From the NCBI GenBank assembly GCA_012295225.1, contig WMKK01000012.1, positions 434,001-498,000 of the forward strand: 64,000 bases of DNA. The letters are read 5' to 3'. This DNA comes from Ostreococcus mediterraneus (Eukaryota; Chlorophyta; Mamiellophyceae; Mamiellales; Bathycoccaceae). The translations under genes and the position numbers were made by a program. The notes under the pieces were generated by a model, which ran no database searches, was not told the origin of the DNA, and saw nothing but the letters and a program-made list of their open reading frames with translations. Below, piece by piece: positions 26,273 to 35,281 of the stretch. The first letter of the stretch is position 1. Every line of letters begins with the position of its first letter.

Positions 26273-28228
26273 CTAAACGGCGTGTGCGGCGTCGCACGGT
26301 GCGCCGCCGTGACTATGCTCATGCCCGTGCGAGCCGGACATGTGCTGAGCGGTGCCGTGCGCGTGACCGTGGCCGCTCGGCGGCGCTGGGACCGCTCGTA
26401 CATCCCTGTGGATGCAGAAAATATTACGCATCGTCTTCGATGCGGTGGCGTGAAACCAGGAATAAGAATACTTTGGTGCGATTGGTAAATCAGCTTGGCC
26501 GACTTTGGCTGCGGCGTAAAAGCCATCCCAATCGCGACGGTGATCGACATCTCGCCAGAAATGCAAACAGTTAATGCGAGCGCCAGCATCGAAGATGTTG
26601 CGATACCGCGGCTGACCGTCGTCTCCTGCAGTTTTCAAATACTCGTATTTTGCGGTGTTTATCATCTCGTTTACCGTGAGATTACTCGCCACGCCTAGGT
26701 ACATGCGAGCAAGAATGATAAAGCAATACAATGTGCAAAACATTTGCAAAAACCAAAGCCACGACGCCCAAGGCGCGTCGTTCACCGCGCGCCCCAAACT
26801 CGCTAACGTGTTCACCAACCCTGCGTGACGCGTACGTGCACCATGCATATCCACGAGCATGTGGATGTACTTGTAACTAAAGTGCAAGAATCCTAATTGC
26901 CCGATAAACATGCTCGAAATTGCGCTCAGAAAGAAGCGTTGATTCTTTGCGCCGATGCAGCACATGGAAATCGGACAATGATGGTCTAATTTGTGCACAC
27001 AACGATTGCAAAGTGGACAGTGCTTCGACCGCAGTGGTCTCGCGGCGTGGCACGTTTTGCAATATCTATTCTGTGCCATCATTCGTGACGCGTTTTCGGC
27101 TACGTTTCGTCCACCCATGGTTTGACTGACGCGCTCCATCGTTTGCGACCAAGAATCGAAATCGCTCGCCGCGGTTGGACAAAACCCAGGTCCGGTGGCG
27201 TACGTCTTGTAAAACAAGTAAGGCGTGATGATGAAAGCGGTTCCGGTGATGAACGTGATGAGGAGCTCAGATGTCCACCACAACGGCATGTACACGATGA
27301 AGAATTGCATCGCGCACACCACCAACAACGCCTGTACAAACATCGCCGACTGCGTACCGACGTCCCTGCGATTCTTCCAATACGACCATTGCATGCGAGC
27401 GTGCCTGTAAGCTACGCTCAAAAGTACTACGCACACTCCGTACGTGAGTGCAAACTGTGTTAATTTCATTCCAGTCGCAGCAAGCATCGAACCAACTAAC
27501 ATAAACGCAAACGGCATCATCACATCCGACCGCTTCGCGTGCGCGCTAAAATACAAATCCATAACCATAGGAGTCTCCTCATTCTCCCCACCGCGATCTA
27601 AACTAACCAAATACGCTTCGTCCTCCTCTGCCGTCGATTCCACGGGTAAACCAAGCGTGGCATTCGGCGTGTACGTTCCCCCGTGCATACCCGCGTTGAA
27701 CAACGCCAACTCGTCGCGCGCGCGTTGCACCAACTCCAAATCCTCCTTTGCCCGCGCCCCTGCCGCTCTAAACTCTGCACTATAATTCATCACAACCTCA
27801 TCTAACCCACGCCCGCCGTTTGTCGCCGCTTTGACCACCGCTTCGAATGCTTGAGGGTCCTTAAGTACGTCTCTCAACGCGCTCGATGAATCCAACATCG
27901 TCTTCAACGCCGGAATGATCTCCACGAGCGCCTCGAACTTCGTCGTCCTCGACAGCGCTGGACCTTCCTGCGGTTTGAGCGCGAGATATTGCGTGATGCG
28001 CGCGTGCTGTTCGGCGAACGTTACCGGCGACGCCGACGGCGCTCCGGCGGTTGAAGATGATTGTTGTGCAGCCATGGAGGCGTGGAGCGTCTTCGCGGCT
28101 CGCGCGGCTTCAGCGCGGATGATATCGCGCACCGATGGCGAAGATTTCGCCCGCGTTGGTCGATCGAGCGACGCGCCGAGTCCGAGCGGCGCCGGCGCGG
28201 CGCGCGCACGCGGCTCAGGGGTGTCCAT
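26273..28228 (-). CDS. DHHC-type protein S-palmitoyltransferase with histidine-rich tail
   Basis: A 651-residue protein from the ATG at 28228; the frame is open to 28264 with no further ATG. The N-terminal 190 residues are soluble and mainly helical, with no family recognised. Two membrane helices (near VMMPFAFMLVGSMLAATGM and LTQFALTYGVCVVLLSV) and a second pair follow. The cysteine-rich domain reads YCKTCHAARPLRSKHCPLC, then RCVHKLDHHCPISMCCIGAKN, with the DHHC catalytic motif near residue 414, followed by Pro-Ile rather than the common Pro-Trp. More membrane helices follow, with a TTxE-like segment (LTVNEMIN). The last 30 residues are rich in His (HGHAHGTAQHMSGSHGHEH), which is unusual and may bind metal. 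Role: palmitoylation of membrane proteins. Confidence 0.9.
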   Translation of the reverse strand: MDTPEPRARAAPAPLGLGASLDRPTRAKSSPSVRDIIRAEAARAAKTLHASMAAQQSSSTAGAPSASPVTFAEQHARITQYLALKPQEGPALSRTTKFEALVEIIPALKTMLDSSSALRDVLKDPQAFEAVVKAATNGGRGLDEVVMNYSAEFRAAGARAKEDLELVQRARDELALFNAGMHGGTYTPNATLGLPVESTAEEDEAYLVSLDRGGENEETPMVMDLYFSAHAKRSDVMMPFAFMLVGSMLAATGMKLTQFALTYGVCVVLLSVAYRHARMQWSYWKNRRDVGTQSAMFVQALLVVCAMQFFIVYMPLWWTSELLITFITGTAFIITPYLFYKTYATGPGFCPTAASDFDSWSQTMERVSQTMGGRNVAENASRMMAQNRYCKTCHAARPLRSKHCPLCNRCVHKLDHHCPISMCCIGAKNQRFFLSAISSMFIGQLGFLHFSYKYIHMLVDMHGARTRHAGLVNTLASLGRAVNDAPWASWLWFLQMFCTLYCFIILARMYLGVASNLTVNEMINTAKYEYLKTAGDDGQPRYRNIFDAGARINCLHFWRDVDHRRDWDGFYAAAKVGQADLPIAPKYSYSWFHATASKTMRNIFCIHRDVRAVPAPPSGHGHAHGTAQHMSGSHGHEHSHGGAPCDAAHAV

Positions 28229-28417
28229 GACGCGATGTGAGGATTGTAGCGGATGAGCGCTCAAATTTTGACTGCGAGTACCGGTACGCGAATCGAATAC
28301 GAATGTGTGGTTTTACAATAACCGCACGGGTGCGATTTGCTGTTACTTTACAACGCGTGCGTGGCGGCACCGCGTTTGGCTGGCGAGCGAGCGCGGCTCA
28401 GTCTGTCAATATATCTA

Positions 28418-29416
28418 TCATCGAGCAGACAGGAATTTTATCAATAATTCTGCCGCCCCGCAATGGTCACCGGGCACGCGGGACATGAATTCTGGATTTT
28501 CAAAGTCGCTCAATATCGCTGAGAACGCGCGATGGCTTTCGAAACCGTGCTCTGCGGATGGGTAGAGCGCGAGCGCTTCGTCGGCGGTTAATCGACATTC
28601 TGCGTAAAATATCATGCAGGAGCGCGCGTTGACGACGCGGCGGGTGATACCGAGACACACCACGCGATTAATGTGCTCTTGACCGACGCCGAGCTCTTCC
28701 TCGAGCTCATCCATAGCGGCTGTAAACATGAGGTGAGATACGTCGATGACGGCGTCCGCGACGTTCACCGCGCTCGGCTCGGCGTGTCCGCCTGGAAAGA
28801 CCACCGCGCCCGGAGCCTCACCCACGCTTTCACTTCGCTGAAGCATCATAAATTTATCATCCGTAGTATGCAGCATGACGCAATTCCCGAGCGCGTCCGC
28901 AAAATGACGATAACGAAGATCCATTAAACGCGACGAAGAAGGAGACGTCGGCGCGCCAACAGTCACCGTTGCCGGCGCGCCCAGTCCATCATCCCTCACA
29001 TGTGCCCGCCAATCCGCGGCTAAATTCGTACACAGGAACGTTTTATAATCCGTGATCCCGAGCTCGACGACCACACGCGCGTTCGACGGCGTCGTCGTCG
29101 CGATATCCTCCTCCGCGTTTCGCGCGCTTGCAAACCGAAACTTGGTCGCGTTAAACAACAACCCATTCTCACGCACGCGAGCCGCCCATGCGGCGTCTAT
29201 CGCGCGCTCGCGCTCGATATCATCAAACTCCACTCGATTTGCCGCCGCCGCGCGCGCGGCAACGTCGCCATCAGCGCTTCCCACGCGCGCGCTCGATGGA
29301 TAGGCCACACAGCGCAAGCCATCTCTGTCCAGCCCTCCACACGCGCTCGCGTCGACGACAATCGTAAACGCGGTGAAATCGTCATCATCGTCACCGCTCG
29401 CGGCGTTCGGCGCCAT
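28418..29416 (-). CDS. NUDT22-like Nudix hydrolase
   Basis: A 332-residue protein with its ATG at 29416; the codon at 29431 in the same frame is TTG. The C-terminal half aligns with animal NUDT22: RSESVGEAPGAVVFPGGHAE, MDELEEELGV, CLGITRRVVNARSCMIFYAE and HESH-like GFESHRAFSAI. The Nudix box is atypical: about 20 residues are inserted between GGHAEP and the ELEEELG helix, as in NUDT22, which hydrolyses UDP-glucose and UDP-galactose. The N-terminal half has no independent domain. No targeting signal was seen. It is divergent to UBL5, with 77 bp between start codons. The substrate assignment is from family knowledge. Confidence 0.82.
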   Translation of the reverse strand: MAPNAASGDDDDDFTAFTIVVDASACGGLDRDGLRCVAYPSSARVGSADGDVAARAAAANRVEFDDIERERAIDAAWAARVRENGLLFNATKFRFASARNAEEDIATTTPSNARVVVELGITDYKTFLCTNLAADWRAHVRDDGLGAPATVTVGAPTSPSSSRLMDLRYRHFADALGNCVMLHTTDDKFMMLQRSESVGEAPGAVVFPGGHAEPSAVNVADAVIDVSHLMFTAAMDELEEELGVGQEHINRVVCLGITRRVVNARSCMIFYAECRLTADEALALYPSAEHGFESHRAFSAILSDFENPEFMSRVPGDHCGAAELLIKFLSAR

Positions 29417-29493
29417 CTCTCGCCCGCGCAAGATCGCGGTCGCGCCACGGGCGCCGCGTTCTGACGCCAGTCCGCCATTCTCTCGCGTGCGCG

Positions 29494-29913
29494 ATGATTG
29501 AGCTCGTGTTAAACGACCGCCTCGGGAAGAAGATTCGCGTCAAGTGCAAGTGCGTGCGCGCGCGACGCGCAACGCGCGATGCGCGTTCGTTCGCTCGCGC
29601 GGTTCGCGTCGTCGGCGGCGGCGCCTGGCGTGGTCGCCAACCACATCGAGCCACCGGTGGCTAAAAAGCATGCATCGAGTACCGTGCCGCTCTGCGCCCG
29701 AACGCGTCACTGACCGCGACTGTCGTCGACGTTTCGCGCGCACACAGTGAGGACGACACGATCGGTGACTTGAAGAAGCTCGTTGCCGCGCAAACCGGGA
29801 CGCGCCCGGAGAAGATTCGCCTACAAAAGTGGTACACGATTTTCAAGGACCACATCATGCTCAGCGACTACGAGCTTCACGACGGGGCGAATATCGAGCT
29901 CTACTACAACTAA
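29494..29913 (+). CDS. UBL5: UBL5/Hub1 ubiquitin-like splicing modifier, two exons
   Basis: Exon 1 is 29494-29549 and exon 2 is 29748-29913; joined they give 73 residues, the exact length of human UBL5. Exon 1 encodes [18 protein letters not shown] and the junction completes an Asn codon. Exon 2 continues [19 protein letters not shown], then [20 protein letters not shown], ending ELYYN with the two conserved tyrosines and no terminal Gly-Gly. UBL5/Hub1 binds spliceosome proteins noncovalently (Snu66/HIND) and influences 5' splice-site choice. The first exon is too short to show up as an open frame on its own, so the gene is easy to miss. Confidence 0.95.
29550..29747 (+). other. Intron in the UBL5 gene
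   Basis: A 198-bp intron with donor GTGCGT at 29550 and acceptor CACAG ending at 29747. It splits the Asn codon after its second base (phase 2). A candidate branch point, CTGAC, lies at 29710-29714, 33 nt before the acceptor. Confidence 0.88.
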
Positions 29914-30054
29914 TAGACATACTAGCCTCTTTGGGTGTGGCGCATCGCGCGTCGCGCCGTCATCATTTGTTATCACTAGCTTTAGAGACATCATAGCGAC
30001 CGATGTGCGCGACCGCACAACGCGAAGCGAAGCGAAGGGAAACCGACTCGACGG

Positions 30055-31554
30055 ATGTCGCTCAGCGATGATTTCGCCGCCGTGCAAATCGCCGCGGCGA
30101 AAGCGACTTTAGATTGCGTGGAACCGATGCTGTCGTATCGCACGGTGTCCGCGGTGGCGGGTCCGCTCGTGATCCTCGATAAGGTGCGCGATGCCAAGTA
30201 CGCTGAGATCGTGCGAGTTCGGTTGGGCGATGGCACGTACCGACGCGGACAGGTGCTCGAAGTCGACGGCGACAAGGCGGTGGTGCAGATTTTCGAAGGC
30301 ACGAGCGGGATTGATGGTAAGAACACGCAGTGCGAGTTTACCGGGGAGGTGTTGAAGACGCCAGTGAGCGAGGACATGCTCGGGAGAATCTTCAACGGCT
30401 CTGGCGCCCCCATCGACGGTGGTCCGCCGGTGATGGCGGAGAAGTATTTAGACATCCAAGGGGCGAGTATTAATCCTAGTGAGCGCACTTACCCAGAGGA
30501 GATGATACAGACGGGAATCAGTACGATTGACGTGATGAACTCCATCGCGCGCGGGCAAAAGATTCCATTGTTTAGCGCTGCCGGTCTTCCGCATAACGAA
30601 ATCGCGGCACAGATTTGTCGGCAAGCGGGTTTAGTGAAGCGTCGAGGTGACGATGGGGTTGAGATCGAATCCGAGGCTAATGGCGAAGGTGGCGGTGGGG
30701 ATGATTTTGCAATCGTCTTCGCAGCGATGGGGGTGAACTTGGAGACGGCTAATTTTTTCCGTAGAGATTTCGAACGTACGGGAAGTTTAGAAAAGGTTGT
30801 GTTGTTCTTGAACTTGGCGAATGATCCAACGATCGAGCGTATTATCACTCCGCGCATTGCGTTGACAACGGCGGAGTATTTGGCGTACGAGTGCGGGAAG
30901 CACGTGTTGGTGATTTTGACGGATATGTCTTCGTACGCGGATGCGTTGCGTGAGGTGAGTGCGGCGCGTGAAGAAGTCCCCGGTCGACGCGGTTATCCGG
31001 GTTACATGTATACGGATTTAGCGACGATTTACGAACGTGCGGGACGAATCAAGGGGCGTAAAGGATCGATTACGCAGTTACCCATTTTGACCATGCCAAA
31101 CGACGACATCACGCACCCTATTCCCGATTTGACTGGATACATCACTGAAGGTCAGATTTATATCGACCGTCAGTTGCACAACCGGCAAATTTACCCACCA
31201 ATCAATGTCTTGCCGTCGTTGAGCCGATTGATGAAGTCTGCGATTGGAGAAGGCATGACTCGCCGCGACCACGGCGACGTGTCCAACCAGCTCTACGCCA
31301 ACTACGCCATCGGTAAGGATACGCTCGCCATGAAAGCTGTGGTCGGTGAGGAAGCCTTGAGCTCAGATGATTTGCTCTATCTCGAATTTTTGGACAAGTT
31401 CGAGCGCAAATTCATCAACCAAGGGAACGAAGGACGCAACGTGTACGACGCGCTCGATTTGGCGTGGTCGCTCTTGCGCATCTTCCCTCGAGAGCTCTTG
31501 AAGCGTATTCCCGCGAAAACGCTCGATCGCTACTACGATCGCGTCGGTGCATAA
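30055..31554 (+). CDS. VHA-B: V-type H+-ATPase subunit B
   Basis: A 499-residue protein with its ATG at 30055, full length for the family. Typical blocks are [107 protein letters not shown] and [20 protein letters not shown]. As expected for the non-catalytic subunit it lacks a canonical GxxxxGKT P-loop. It is part of the V1 hexamer with subunit A and acidifies vacuole and endomembrane lumens. A short insert rich in Glu/Gly lies near residue 205. No introns. Confidence 0.97.
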   Translation: MSLSDDFAAVQIAAAKATLDCVEPMLSYRTVSAVAGPLVILDKVRDAKYAEIVRVRLGDGTYRRGQVLEVDGDKAVVQIFEGTSGIDGKNTQCEFTGEVLKTPVSEDMLGRIFNGSGAPIDGGPPVMAEKYLDIQGASINPSERTYPEEMIQTGISTIDVMNSIARGQKIPLFSAAGLPHNEIAAQICRQAGLVKRRGDDGVEIESEANGEGGGGDDFAIVFAAMGVNLETANFFRRDFERTGSLEKVVLFLNLANDPTIERIITPRIALTTAEYLAYECGKHVLVILTDMSSYADALREVSAAREEVPGRRGYPGYMYTDLATIYERAGRIKGRKGSITQLPILTMPNDDITHPIPDLTGYITEGQIYIDRQLHNRQIYPPINVLPSLSRLMKSAIGEGMTRRDHGDVSNQLYANYAIGKDTLAMKAVVGEEALSSDDLLYLEFLDKFERKFINQGNEGRNVYDALDLAWSLLRIFPRELLKRIPAKTLDRYYDRVGA

Positions 31555-31651
31555 CCACGACATTGCTCACATGTACACACACACACATACGCGTGCGCAT
31601 ATCCATGTGCCACGCACCATTAATCACAACAACTAGCTCCCAGAGTTCTGG

Positions 31652-32566
31652 ATGAATGAAAGCGAAGAAACGTCCCACAGCCATCGCTCACTACACACCT
31701 CAACGCTCCGCGCGTGCATGTCACCCGCCTCCGCGACGGTTCAGTTCACATCGGCACACGTCTCAGTCGCTCGTTTCTCGCGAACTGCTCGCCCCGGACG
31801 CGCCGTCGCCTTCAGCGCCGTGGATAAAGCTGCGCCGACGCCGAGTCGCCAAAAAGTGCACCCAGCTCGCGTGTCTCGCGTTCGCGCGCACCGCACGCGC
31901 GCGTCTGCGACGAGTGCGGGCGCCGAGGGCAACATGGCGGTTGGAAATTCGCCACCGGTGCGCCGACGCGCCTCGGGCGTACTCGCAATCGTGAACGAGA
32001 GTACAAAGTTTGTCGTGGCGAGCATCGCGCTCGCGTTTCTGCTCGTAAACCCGAGCGTGGACACATGTTGGGCGCTTCTAGGCTCCGTCGTGAACAGCGT
32101 GAACGGGAAGATTTTAAAGAGAATATTAAACCACGAGCGTCCCGATGGGGCGGTGAAGGCAGACCCAGGGATGCCGAGTTCGCACGCCACGTCGTTGTCG
32201 TACTTGTCGGTGTACGGCGCAGCCTCCCTGGTGTACTTTAAAAACGCTGCACCAATGTTAGGATATCCGTTGCAGCTAGCGTGCGCGGCGGTTTTAGTCG
32301 TCCTAGGTGTGTTTCTAAGTTATTTGCGCGTGCGGTTGGGGTATCACACCGCGCCTCAGGTAATTGTTGGGTACGCGTTGGGGTCTTCGACGGCGCTCGT
32401 TTGGCTGGCGAGCGGGGTCACGCGAATCTTCCCTTTGCTTGCAGAAAACCCTGAGATGCTTCGAGTGTTGCACTCGGTGCTCATTATTGCCATCGGTTGG
32501 TTCGCGGTGTCCGCGCTGAAATGGGTCGAGGACGTCACGCGTTGGGTGAAGACGAAGATGAAGTGA
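31652..32566 (+). CDS. PAP2-type lipid/dolichyl phosphate phosphatase, chloroplast-targeted
   Basis: A 304-residue protein from the ATG at 31652, or 282 residues from an in-frame ATG at 31718 whose product (MSPASATVQFTSAH...) has a cleaner transit peptide. The membrane core carries the acid-phosphatase-superfamily motifs: KRILNHERP (KxxxxxxRP), MPSSHATSLSY (PSGH-like) and LRVRLGYHTAPQVIVG (R...H with Gln in place of the usual Asp). About five to six hydrophobic helices are visible. It resembles plant plastid LPP epsilon and dolichyl-diphosphatase-like proteins that dephosphorylate phosphatidate or polyprenyl phosphates. The specific substrate is inferred only. Confidence 0.85.
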   Translation: MNESEETSHSHRSLHTSTLRACMSPASATVQFTSAHVSVARFSRTARPGRAVAFSAVDKAAPTPSRQKVHPARVSRVRAHRTRASATSAGAEGNMAVGNSPPVRRRASGVLAIVNESTKFVVASIALAFLLVNPSVDTCWALLGSVVNSVNGKILKRILNHERPDGAVKADPGMPSSHATSLSYLSVYGAASLVYFKNAAPMLGYPLQLACAAVLVVLGVFLSYLRVRLGYHTAPQVIVGYALGSSTALVWLASGVTRIFPLLAENPEMLRVLHSVLIIAIGWFAVSALKWVEDVTRWVKTKMK

Positions 32567-32684
32567 CTAGGTTGGTGGTTTCTCTAATTTTCTACTGGAC
32601 AAAATTTCTAAGAACAACCTCTTTGCAATGACATCATCATGTATATCAATAACAACACGCAATCGTTTTTTGCATGCATGTGTT

Positions 32685-33587
32685 TTAGCCATCCTTTGGC
32701 TCGACAGTTTGCCAAATGCGGATCGTACCATCCTCCGACCCTGAACAGTACGAGTTCTGGTCCGGGGCGAAGCGAACCGTATGCACGGGTCCGTGGTGAC
32801 CTTTATTTGTTTGCTCCTCTGCGCCAGTTTCCATGTCGTGCAAGTGCACCCACATGTCAGGCCCACCGGCGATGAACTTCTTATGCTTCAAGCTCACCGA
32901 AGCCGAGCTCACGTCGTAGTCCATCGTCCACTTCTTCACCGTCGTGAAGTTGCTCAAGTCCCAGAGGGTGACGTTTTTGCCATCCGCCGTCGTCATATTC
33001 TTACCATCATTCGACACCTCAATAGACATCACCGGCGACTCCGTACTCAATGTCGTCACCACGGTATTCGTTCGAACATCCCACACGCGTATGCCTTTAT
33101 CTTCGGCGCAAGAACTCAAAATCAACTCATCATTCGCTATAAACTGCGCCGTCTTTATCTGCGACGCGCTCCCCGCCATCGTATACGGCTCAGCCTCCGG
33201 TGCATTCAAATTATATATCCTCAACAACTTCTCACTCCCCCCAGTTAACAATCTCGACCCATCCCCGCTGAAACTCACGCTCTTTACGATATGTTTATGC
33301 TGAAACGTTCTCAAGCAGTCGCCGGTGATCGCGTTCCACAGTCGCGCGCTGAAATCCGCGCTCGCCGTCGCCGCATGCGTCGCCTCGCGGTTCAACGTCG
33401 CCCCCCACACGCAGCCCTTATGTCCTTGGAACGTGCCAACCCAGTCGCCGCTGTCGCCGTCACGCAGCATGGGCTGGCCATCCTTTGAGGCGCTGATGAG
33501 AAACACCCCATCGGGGGTGACGTGCGAGTACTCCACCGCCACGATCGGGCGCGAATGACCGTGACACACGAGCGGAACTTGCGGCAT
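32685..33587 (-). CDS. STRAP: STRAP/UNRIP-like WD40 protein
   Basis: A 300-residue protein with its ATG at 33587 (MPQVPLVCHGHSRPIVAVEY). The frame stays open upstream to 33758 but contains no ATG and is Arg/Pro-rich, so the start is clear. Seven WD40 repeats fill the protein, such as DFSARLWNAITGDCLRTFQH, GIRVWDVRTNTVV and GTIRIWQTVEP. Order and length match animal and plant STRAP (serine-threonine kinase receptor-associated protein / UNR-interacting protein), which also associates with the SMN complex. A specific role in algae is unknown. It lies 118 bp from the convergent PAP2 gene. Confidence 0.88.
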   Translation of the reverse strand: MPQVPLVCHGHSRPIVAVEYSHVTPDGVFLISASKDGQPMLRDGDSGDWVGTFQGHKGCVWGATLNREATHAATASADFSARLWNAITGDCLRTFQHKHIVKSVSFSGDGSRLLTGGSEKLLRIYNLNAPEAEPYTMAGSASQIKTAQFIANDELILSSCAEDKGIRVWDVRTNTVVTTLSTESPVMSIEVSNDGKNMTTADGKNVTLWDLSNFTTVKKWTMDYDVSSASVSLKHKKFIAGGPDMWVHLHDMETGAEEQTNKGHHGPVHTVRFAPDQNSYCSGSEDGTIRIWQTVEPKDG

Positions 33588-33718
33588 GGTGGCGCGCGGC
33601 GCACAGGGGGATGGACGGTGTGCGCGCGCGCGTGCGGGTGCGGGATACGGGGCGCGGGATGGAACCGTGCGCGGGCGAATGGGGCACGAGTGAGAGAAGA
33701 GGTTTGTGGGGATCGCGT

Positions 33719-33724
33719 CACGTG
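33719..33724. promoter_or_regulatory. G-box CACGTG upstream of STRAP
   Basis: A palindromic CACGTG about 132 bp upstream of the STRAP ATG, in the 268-bp gap before the MCU stop. It could be a bHLH/bZIP site or chance. Confidence 0.25.
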
Positions 33725-33855
33725 TGCGTTGTACGGATTGAATTAAACGCACATCCAACGCGCGTGCGCGCAGCTAAAGGCGCGCGAACAGACATATGTA
33801 CGATCAGGGAGCAGGATATTCAAGGATGGCGCGAAAACAGCGACCCAGCTGTGGG

Positions 33856-34839
33856 TTATTTTCCAGCTTTGCGCAGACGTCGGGCGAGGCCGACGTAGCG
33901 GTTGATGTCGAAACCTTTGGCTCTAAACGTCTTCTCGGCGTATTTACCCTCCATGCCGCGCTGCCAAGTCTCGAACGAAAAGTCTCTGCGGTTCCAGATG
34001 TAGAATAAGTACACCATGATGGCGTTGGAGAGGCCGACAAAGTATGAAATCGGTTCCATGACGTCCCAAGAAAACTCGTAATACGTCAGGCGGATAAACG
34101 TCGCCAGTTGCGCGCACAACACCATCAACCCGCCGTACACCACCAAGCTCGATCGTGTCGCCGCCCGTCGTTGCGCTTGATCGTAATTTGCATGCATTTC
34201 GTCGTACTCTGATTGTAACTTTAATAGCTCTTGATCTGATACGCCGAATACCTTGGATGGCACGCCCGGAAGCACGCGAAGCACCGCGCTCGTCACCTCT
34301 CTCGGGTGCAAGTACACCAAATCCTCCAATATCAGCACCCGCCCACTGTCCTCGAGCAGCTTCACCGTCGACGCCACGTCTTGTGGCGTGGTCGTCGACA
34401 CTTTACACGTGCGAACAAAGTCGTGTAATTCGCTCACAGTCATCGTATCCTTTGTCTTTCCGAGTTCTTCGAGCTCCTCCGCCAACGCGACAATCTCGTG
34501 CGAATTTAACAAATTGTCCAAAATGTTCTTATCAACCCCCGCGCCTGGGGTTGGCTTGGCACCACCGCTCGTACCACCACCGGAACGCGCGTTATGATTA
34601 TGCCTGTTGAACGACACCGCGGTTGCGCCGTGGAACGGTCGCGAACCCGCGCGCGCGAAGCACGCCTCAGACACGCGAACGCGCCCGCGCGCGCTCGCCG
34701 ATGCCAATGCTGACGTCGGCGTCGGCACCACACGCGCTGCATTTATTGTATTTACACGCGCTGCATTTATTGTATTTACACCTTGTACGAGCGCGAACGC
34801 ATCCTTAAGCGTCGAGAACGCGCGTCGTTGAACCGTCAT
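33856..34839 (-). CDS. MCU: Mitochondrial calcium uniporter pore subunit
   Basis: A 327-residue protein with its ATG at 34839. The N-terminus (MTVQRRAFSTLKDAFALVQG) is a mitochondrial presequence. A coiled coil (LKLQSEYDEMHANYDQAQRR) precedes two membrane helices joined by the selectivity filter WDVMEP (258-263), corresponding to the WDIMEP signature with Val for Ile. The second helix (SYFVGLSNAIMVYLFYIW) and RRDFSFETW follow, as in other MCU proteins. It carries Ca2+ across the inner mitochondrial membrane. The presequence region has a perfect 24-bp tandem duplication. No MICU or EMRE gene is nearby. Confidence 0.94.
   Translation of the reverse strand: MTVQRRAFSTLKDAFALVQGVNTINAARVNTINAARVVPTPTSALASASARGRVRVSEACFARAGSRPFHGATAVSFNRHNHNARSGGGTSGGAKPTPGAGVDKNILDNLLNSHEIVALAEELEELGKTKDTMTVSELHDFVRTCKVSTTTPQDVASTVKLLEDSGRVLILEDLVYLHPREVTSAVLRVLPGVPSKVFGVSDQELLKLQSEYDEMHANYDQAQRRAATRSSLVVYGGLMVLCAQLATFIRLTYYEFSWDVMEPISYFVGLSNAIMVYLFYIWNRRDFSFETWQRGMEGKYAEKTFRAKGFDINRYVGLARRLRKAGK
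34730..34777. repeat. Perfect 24-bp tandem duplication in the MCU presequence
   Basis: Two identical adjacent copies, 34730-34753 and 34754-34777, each beginning ACACGCGCTGC. They encode NTINAARV twice in the N-terminal region of MCU. No divergence between the copies suggests a recent event. Confidence 0.95.
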
Positions 34840-35281
34840 TGTCCAATGCAATCCAATCCACAATTCAATCCAACTCCAAGAGTTCCGGACTTGCGTGCGA
34901 CGGTTATATCGTTAAATACGCGCCTCGGGCGCGAGGTTAGCGACGATCGTGTCGCGTGTTATGCGTGCGATGCGTACACCGCCGCGTGTGCGATACGCGT
35001 CGCCGCGTAATGACGATCTTGATCACGCATTTCGGGACAATTCTGTTGGAGATTTAAGACGTCGGTCGACGTCGTCGACGCCGCGGGAACACGACGCTCA
35101 TGCGTAATAGAAAACGTGTATTACAAGACGACAATACAACAATGCAACGGCGAGGAATAAAATCAAAGGGTGTAACGAATCACGGGTGCGCGAAAGACGC
35201 GCCGGTGTTGGTTGACGCCGTCGGGACGCGACTGGTCGAGTCGACCGTCATCCAACCCCCGAGTTTCAATACAATACTATT
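34840..35281 (-). other. 442-bp intergenic region
   Basis: Lies between the MCU start and the MFS gene stop, both on the minus strand. It should contain the MFS 3' untranslated region (AT-richer, 35100-35170) and the MCU promoter. I see only short unsupported frames, and no tRNA. Confidence 0.4.
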
